DNA of 9,394 nt from Bradyrhizobium sp. Its GTDB lineage: Bacteria; Pseudomonadota; Alphaproteobacteria; Rhizobiales; Xanthobacteraceae. The stretch lies in assembly GCA_028290305.1 (NCBI GenBank), contig JAQGKC010000484.1:1-9394 (forward strand), read 5' to 3'. Below are positions 6,066 through 9,394 of this stretch, piece by piece. Under the pieces are notes generated by a model. It did not search any database and was not told where the DNA came from. It saw only the letters and a program-made list of their open reading frames with translations. The position numbers were made by a program, and so were the translations under genes. Within the stretch, counting starts at the first letter, position 1. Each line of letters begins with the position of its first letter.

Positions 6066-7814
6066 ATGGCAGCCGTTCCCGGTGTCCGGCGTTCCGAACT
6101 CGGCGACGCGTTGCGCGCCTGCCGCAGCGCTTTCATTGGCGTCGGCATCATGAGCTGCATGATCAACCTGCTCTATCTGACGGGCTCGCTTTTCATGCTG
6201 GAAGTTTACGACCGGGTGCTTCCGAGCCGCAGTGTGCCGACCCTTGTCGGGTTGGCCATCCTCGCCGGCGGATTGTACATCGCCCAAGGCGTCCTCGACC
6301 TGATTCGCGGACGAGTCCTGGGGCGTATCGGAACCGCGCTCGATGAATCCCTCAACAGCCGGGTGTTCGAAACCATTGTGCGGCTGCCGCTGATCGTCGG
6401 CGGGCGCAACGAAGGCCTGCAGCCGCTGCGCGATCTGGACAATGTTCGCTCGTTCCTCTCCAGCATGGGGCCGGGTGCGTTCTTCGATCTGCCGTGGTTG
6501 CCGTTCTATTTGGCGATCTGTTTCGCTTTCCATGTCATGATTGGCCTGACCGCGCTGGTCGGCGCCATCATTCTGGTCAGCCTCACCATCGTCACCGAAT
6601 ACATGTCGCGCGCACCGGCACGCGAGGCCATGGGTCTGGCGGCGCGCCGCAACGATCTGGCCGCCACCAGCCGGCGAAACGCCGAGGTGGTGGTTGCGAT
6701 GGGCATGGCCGGTCGCCTGACCACGCGCTGGAGCGAGGCCAACGAGAATTATCTCGCGGGCAATCAGCGCGCCAGCGATGTCTCGGGAGGTCTCGGCGCG
6801 ATTGCCAAGGTCATGCGCATGACCTTGCAATCGGCGGTGCTCGCCGTCGGCGCCTATCTGGTGATACATCAGGAGGCAACCGCGGGCATCATCATCGCGG
6901 GCTCGATCCTGAGCGCGCGGGCGCTGGCGCCGGTCGATCTGGCGATTGCGCATTGGAAAGGTTTCGTTGCCGCGCGCCAGAGCTGGCATCGCCTCAACCG
7001 GCTGCTCGAGCAGTTGCCGGCGCAGACCGCTCCGACTTTGCTGCAGAATCCATCGAGCCGCCTGTCGGTCGAAAGTGTCAGCATCGTACCGCCGGGCGAT
7101 CAGAAGGTTATCGTCCAGGACGTCACGTTCGCGCTTGAGGCCGGAAACGGATTGGGTGTCATCGGGCCCAGCGGATCGGGCAAGTCTTCGCTGGTGCGGG
7201 CGCTGGTCGGCGTATGGCAGCCGTTGCGCGGAAAGGTCCGGCTCGACGGCGCGGCGCTCGACCAATGGTCGTCCGACGTGCTCGGTCGTCACATCGGCTA
7301 TCTGCCGCAGGATGTCGAACTGTTCGCGGGCTCAGTGGCCCAGAACATTTGCCGTTTCGATCCCGAAGCCGTCTCGGAGACCATCATCGCGGCCGCCAAG
7401 GAGGCGGGCGTCCACCAGATGATCATCAAGATGCGCGACGGTTACGACACCCAGATCGGTGAGCAGGGTACCTCGCTCTCCGCCGGCCAGGCGCAGCGTG
7501 TAGCGTTGGCGCGGGCGCTCTACGGCAATCCATTTCTCATCGTCCTCGACGAGCCGAATTCCAATCTCGATACCGAGGGCGATGAAGCGCTGACGCGGGC
7601 CGTTCGCGGCGCGCGCGAGCGAGGCGCCATCGTGGTGGTGGTTGCGCACCGGCCGATCGGGATCGAGGGGGTCGATCAGCTTCTTGTCCTGAAGGACGGC
7701 CGCATGCAGGCCTTCGGTCCCAAGGAAACGGTTCTGGGGCAGGTGCTGCAGCGGGTTGCACCGCCGCCGTCTCCGATCAAGATCGTCTCCGACGCTGGAG
7801 CTGCCAAATCATGA
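6066..7814 (+). CDS. Type I secretion system permease/ATPase (PrtD/HlyB class)
   Basis: Inner-membrane ABC exporter half-transporter that would power one-step secretion of a protein through an HlyD adaptor and a TolC-like channel; 582 residues from this ATG. The membrane domain occupies about 20-300. It has the MLEVYDRVLPSRSVPTL stretch after the first hairpin, as in PrtD-type exporters, and no N-terminal C39 peptidase. Counting from the TTG at 6063, the ATPase domain has Walker A GPSGSGKSS (368-376), Q-loop Gln416, signature LSAGQAQRV (472-480), Walker B FLIVLDEPNSNLD with Glu497, and H-loop His529. I prefer the ATG at 6066 to the TTG at 6063; AAGAGA at 6051-6056 is the likely ribosome binding site. 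Its stop overlaps the adaptor gene as ATGA. The cargo is unknown. Confidence 0.93.
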   Translation: MAAVPGVRRSELGDALRACRSAFIGVGIMSCMINLLYLTGSLFMLEVYDRVLPSRSVPTLVGLAILAGGLYIAQGVLDLIRGRVLGRIGTALDESLNSRVFETIVRLPLIVGGRNEGLQPLRDLDNVRSFLSSMGPGAFFDLPWLPFYLAICFAFHVMIGLTALVGAIILVSLTIVTEYMSRAPAREAMGLAARRNDLAATSRRNAEVVVAMGMAGRLTTRWSEANENYLAGNQRASDVSGGLGAIAKVMRMTLQSAVLAVGAYLVIHQEATAGIIIAGSILSARALAPVDLAIAHWKGFVAARQSWHRLNRLLEQLPAQTAPTLLQNPSSRLSVESVSIVPPGDQKVIVQDVTFALEAGNGLGVIGPSGSGKSSLVRALVGVWQPLRGKVRLDGAALDQWSSDVLGRHIGYLPQDVELFAGSVAQNICRFDPEAVSETIIAAAKEAGVHQMIIKMRDGYDTQIGEQGTSLSAGQAQRVALARALYGNPFLIVLDEPNSNLDTEGDEALTRAVRGARERGAIVVVVAHRPIGIEGVDQLLVLKDGRMQAFGPKETVLGQVLQRVAPPPSPIKIVSDAGAAKS

Positions 7815-9133
7815 CCATGACAGTGGCGAGCAACGGGTTGCGAGGAGCGCACCGGTCGATCCGGCTGCATTTGATCGTCGGGCTGTCGGTGGTCGCGCTG
7901 CTCGCGGGCGGTCTTGGCGGTTGGGCATCGACGACCGAGATCTCAGGCGCGCTGATCGCGCCGGGATCGATTGTCGTCGAATCGAACGTGAAGAAAGTGC
8001 AGCATCCGACCGGCGGCGTCGTTGGCGAGCTGCGCGCGCATGATGGCGATCTCGTCAAGGCCGGCGACGTCGTGGTGCGGCTCGACGACACCGTCACCAA
8101 GGCCAACCTCGCGATCGTCACCAAAAACCTCAACGGATTGTGGGCACGGGCCGCACGGCTCGAAGCCGAGCAACGGGGCCTCGACAAGCTCGTATTTCCC
8201 GCGATGCTGCTCGACCATGCCGGTGATCCCGATGTCAGGGATGTCATGGCGAGCGAAAGCAAGTTATTCGATGTCCGCACCACCGGCAGGATCGGGCAAA
8301 AGGCGCAATTGCGCGAGCGGGTCACGCAGTTGAATGAGGAAATCTCCGGTCTTGAGGCGCAAGCGAGAGCGAAAGACCAGGAAATTGCGCTGGTGGAAAA
8401 GGAACTGGTCGGGGTTCGCTCGCTTTACGATCAGCATCTGGTGCAGTTGACGCGCCTGACCATGCTCGAGCGCGACGCGGCCCGGCTAAATGGCGAGCGG
8501 GCGCAATTCGTGGCATCGCGGGCGCAGGCCAAGGGCAAGATTACCGAAACCGAACTGCAGATCATTCAGGTCGACAAGGATCTGGTCAGCGACGTCTCCA
8601 AGGATTTACGCGAAACCAACGACAAGATCGGCGAGTTCGTCGAGCGCAAGGTCACCGCCGAGGACCAGTTGCGGCGGATCGACATCCGCGCCCCGCAGGA
8701 CGGCATGGTGGAGCAGTCGACCGTTCATACCGTCGGCGGCGTGATCACGGCCGGCGACGCCATCATGATGATCGTCCCGCAGGCCGATGACCTTCAGGTC
8801 GAGGCCAAGGTCAACCCGCAGGATATCGATAAATTGCAGATCGGCCAGAAAACCTTGCTGCGGCTGTCGGCATTCAACCAGCGCACAACGCCGGAATTGA
8901 ACGGCGTCGTCAGCCGCGTGTCGCCTGACGTCACCACCGACCAGCGTACCGGGCAGGCCTATTACACGATCCGCGTTTCGATGCCGCCGGAAGAGGTCGC
9001 GCGTCTCGGCGAGGCTAAACTGATACCCGGCATGCCGGTGGAAGCCTTTGTGCAGACCGGCGATCGCACCATGCTGTCCTACCTCGTCAAGCCGCTGCAC
9101 GACCAGTTGATGCGCGCGTTCCGGGAAAAGTGA
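7811..9133 (+). CDS. HlyD-family type I secretion periplasmic adaptor
   Basis: A 440-residue membrane-fusion protein that would bridge the exporter ATPase and an outer-membrane TolC-type channel. A short cytoplasmic tail is followed by a single membrane helix at about 20-40. The first lipoyl half-motif is near 50-95 (VQHPTGGVVGELRAHDGD region) and the second near 288-325 (IRAPQDGMV, then GGVITAGDAIMMIVP). Charged heptad-rich helices at about 98-128 and 165-285 form the expected periplasmic coiled-coil hairpin. The beta-barrel part follows. The ending TGDRTMLSYLVKPLHDQLMR is diagnostic of type I HlyD proteins. The length matches the family (about 430-480). The ATG overlaps the ATPase stop, and GGAG at 7797-7800 is a plausible ribosome binding site. 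No outer-membrane channel or cargo gene follows within 260 bases. Confidence 0.94.
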   Translation: MTMTVASNGLRGAHRSIRLHLIVGLSVVALLAGGLGGWASTTEISGALIAPGSIVVESNVKKVQHPTGGVVGELRAHDGDLVKAGDVVVRLDDTVTKANLAIVTKNLNGLWARAARLEAEQRGLDKLVFPAMLLDHAGDPDVRDVMASESKLFDVRTTGRIGQKAQLRERVTQLNEEISGLEAQARAKDQEIALVEKELVGVRSLYDQHLVQLTRLTMLERDAARLNGERAQFVASRAQAKGKITETELQIIQVDKDLVSDVSKDLRETNDKIGEFVERKVTAEDQLRRIDIRAPQDGMVEQSTVHTVGGVITAGDAIMMIVPQADDLQVEAKVNPQDIDKLQIGQKTLLRLSAFNQRTTPELNGVVSRVSPDVTTDQRTGQAYYTIRVSMPPEEVARLGEAKLIPGMPVEAFVQTGDRTMLSYLVKPLHDQLMRAFREK

Positions 9134-9166
9134 TTCATGAATTTGGAATGGGCAGCGCGCGGTAGT

Positions 9167-9274
9167 TCTGCCTCACCTCTCCCATAGGGAGAGGTGAGGC
9201 AGACAGGCGATGCGGAGCATCGGCCGGTACGATTCGGGTGAGGGGTTACGGCCTAACGATAGATCGTAACCCCT
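9167..9274. repeat. Multi-hairpin intergenic repeat (REP/MITE-like, Bradyrhizobium type)
   Basis: Hairpin A pairs TCTGCCTCACCTCTCCC (9167-9183) with its exact complement at 9187-9203 around a 3-base ATA loop, a 17-bp perfect stem. Hairpin B pairs CGATGC (9208-9213) with GCATCG (9217-9222). Hairpin C pairs AGGGGTTACG (9241-9250) with CGTAACCCCT (9265-9274). GGTGAGG recurs directly at 9193-9199 and 9237-9243, so the left arm of A can also pair with the later copy. The order of CCTCTCCC/GGGAGAGG arms, a GATGC hairpin and GGGTGAGGGGTTACGG matches a dispersed intergenic element that I recall from Bradyrhizobium-type genomes. Copy number cannot be judged from one window. Confidence 0.68.
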
Positions 9275-9316
9275 TGTATCTGCCCATTGAGCGAAATGTG
9301 CGATGGAAGCGACTGA

Positions 9317-9348
9317 GCGCTTTGGCCGGTGGCCACCGGCCAAAGCGC
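9317..9348. repeat. Perfect 32-base palindrome
   Basis: GCGCTTTGGCCGGT (9317-9330) is followed by GGCC and then its exact complement (9335-9348). The central GGCC is itself palindromic, so all 32 bases are symmetric on both strands. As RNA it would form a 14-bp stem with a 4-base loop. No T-run follows on either strand. It could be a transcript-end hairpin, a protein-binding site or a short repeat. Confidence 0.7.
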
Positions 9349-9394
9349 GCGGCGAAGTCGCCCGATACCCCCTTGGCAACAACCGTGGGTGAGC

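Larger units (their letters stand above)
9134..9394. other. Intergenic region with dense inverted repeats, no gene called
   Basis: The 261 bases after the adaptor gene hold four strong inverted repeats and no reading frame with protein-like features. The one sizeable minus-strand open frame (9173-9382) runs through the hairpins and encodes an Arg/Pro-rich string without family resemblance. None of the stems is followed by a T-run, so intrinsic termination is not clear. The last bases may lead into a gene beyond the window. Confidence 0.6.

Noticed and set aside
6057..7292. Long minus-strand open frame (411 codons) opposite the type I exporter gene
   Set aside because: It is rich in Arg, Gln, His and Asp with no family resemblance, as expected for the antisense of a GC-rich gene. 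The plus-strand frame has all ABC exporter motifs.
9167..9203. Intrinsic terminator for the secretion operon
   Set aside because: The stem is strong but no T-run follows on either strand, and the surrounding hairpins fit an intergenic repeat better.
9173..9382. Minus-strand open frame of 69 codons in the terminal spacer
   Set aside because: It runs through the hairpin repeats and the palindrome, has no ribosome binding site that I can see, and no family features.

Overview
The window is GC-rich (roughly low-to-mid 60s percent by eye), with codon use biased to G/C in third position and ATGA stop/start overlaps. It carries a DUF1236 protein, a GlsB/YeaQ-type membrane protein, a small 'GTLNPHQPKK' protein and multi-hairpin intergenic repeats. 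Together these suggest an alphaproteobacterium of the Hyphomicrobiales, most likely Bradyrhizobium or a relative (Rhodopseudomonas/Afipia type). This is inferred from gene families and style, not from a marker gene.

Region 1 (1-4593, + strand) is the distal part of a peptide/nickel-type (Opp/Dpp) ABC importer operon. It holds the last codons of an upstream gene (probably the DppB-like permease), a DppC-like permease, a DppF-like ATPase, a 69-residue AtzG/DUF4089-like protein, a 469-residue amidase-signature enzyme with an intact Lys-Ser-Ser triad, and a DppD-like ATPase. Four junctions are ATGA overlaps and the fifth has a 4-base gap, so this is one translationally coupled unit. The reading I favour is an importer that delivers an amide-containing substrate directly to a two-subunit (AtzE/AtzG- or GatA/GatC-like) amidohydrolase. 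The substrate cannot be told from the sequence. This is the most interesting system in the window.

Region 2 (4594-6062) holds three small stand-alone genes. They are a convergent minus-strand hypothetical of a family I recall from Bradyrhizobium, a plus-strand three-TM GlsB/YeaQ/YmgE-type protein, and a minus-strand exported DUF1236 protein with a signal peptide and glycine-zipper stretch. A perfect 12-bp hairpin at 5382-5411 separates the last two and has a T-rich tail when read on the minus strand. The 207-base divergent spacer 5856-6062 holds two imperfect dyads but no promoter I can call with confidence.

Region 3 (6063-9133, + strand) is a two-gene type I secretion operon: a PrtD/HlyB-class permease-ATPase fused in one chain, overlapping by ATGA with an HlyD-class periplasmic adaptor. 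Neither the secreted cargo nor the TolC-type outer-membrane channel is in the window.

Region 4 (9134-9394) has no convincing gene. It contains a dense run of inverted repeats: a perfect 17-bp stem with a 3-base loop, a 6-bp and a 10-bp hairpin, then a separate perfect 32-base palindrome. The first three look like one dispersed Bradyrhizobium-type intergenic repeat; the palindrome may be a separate element.
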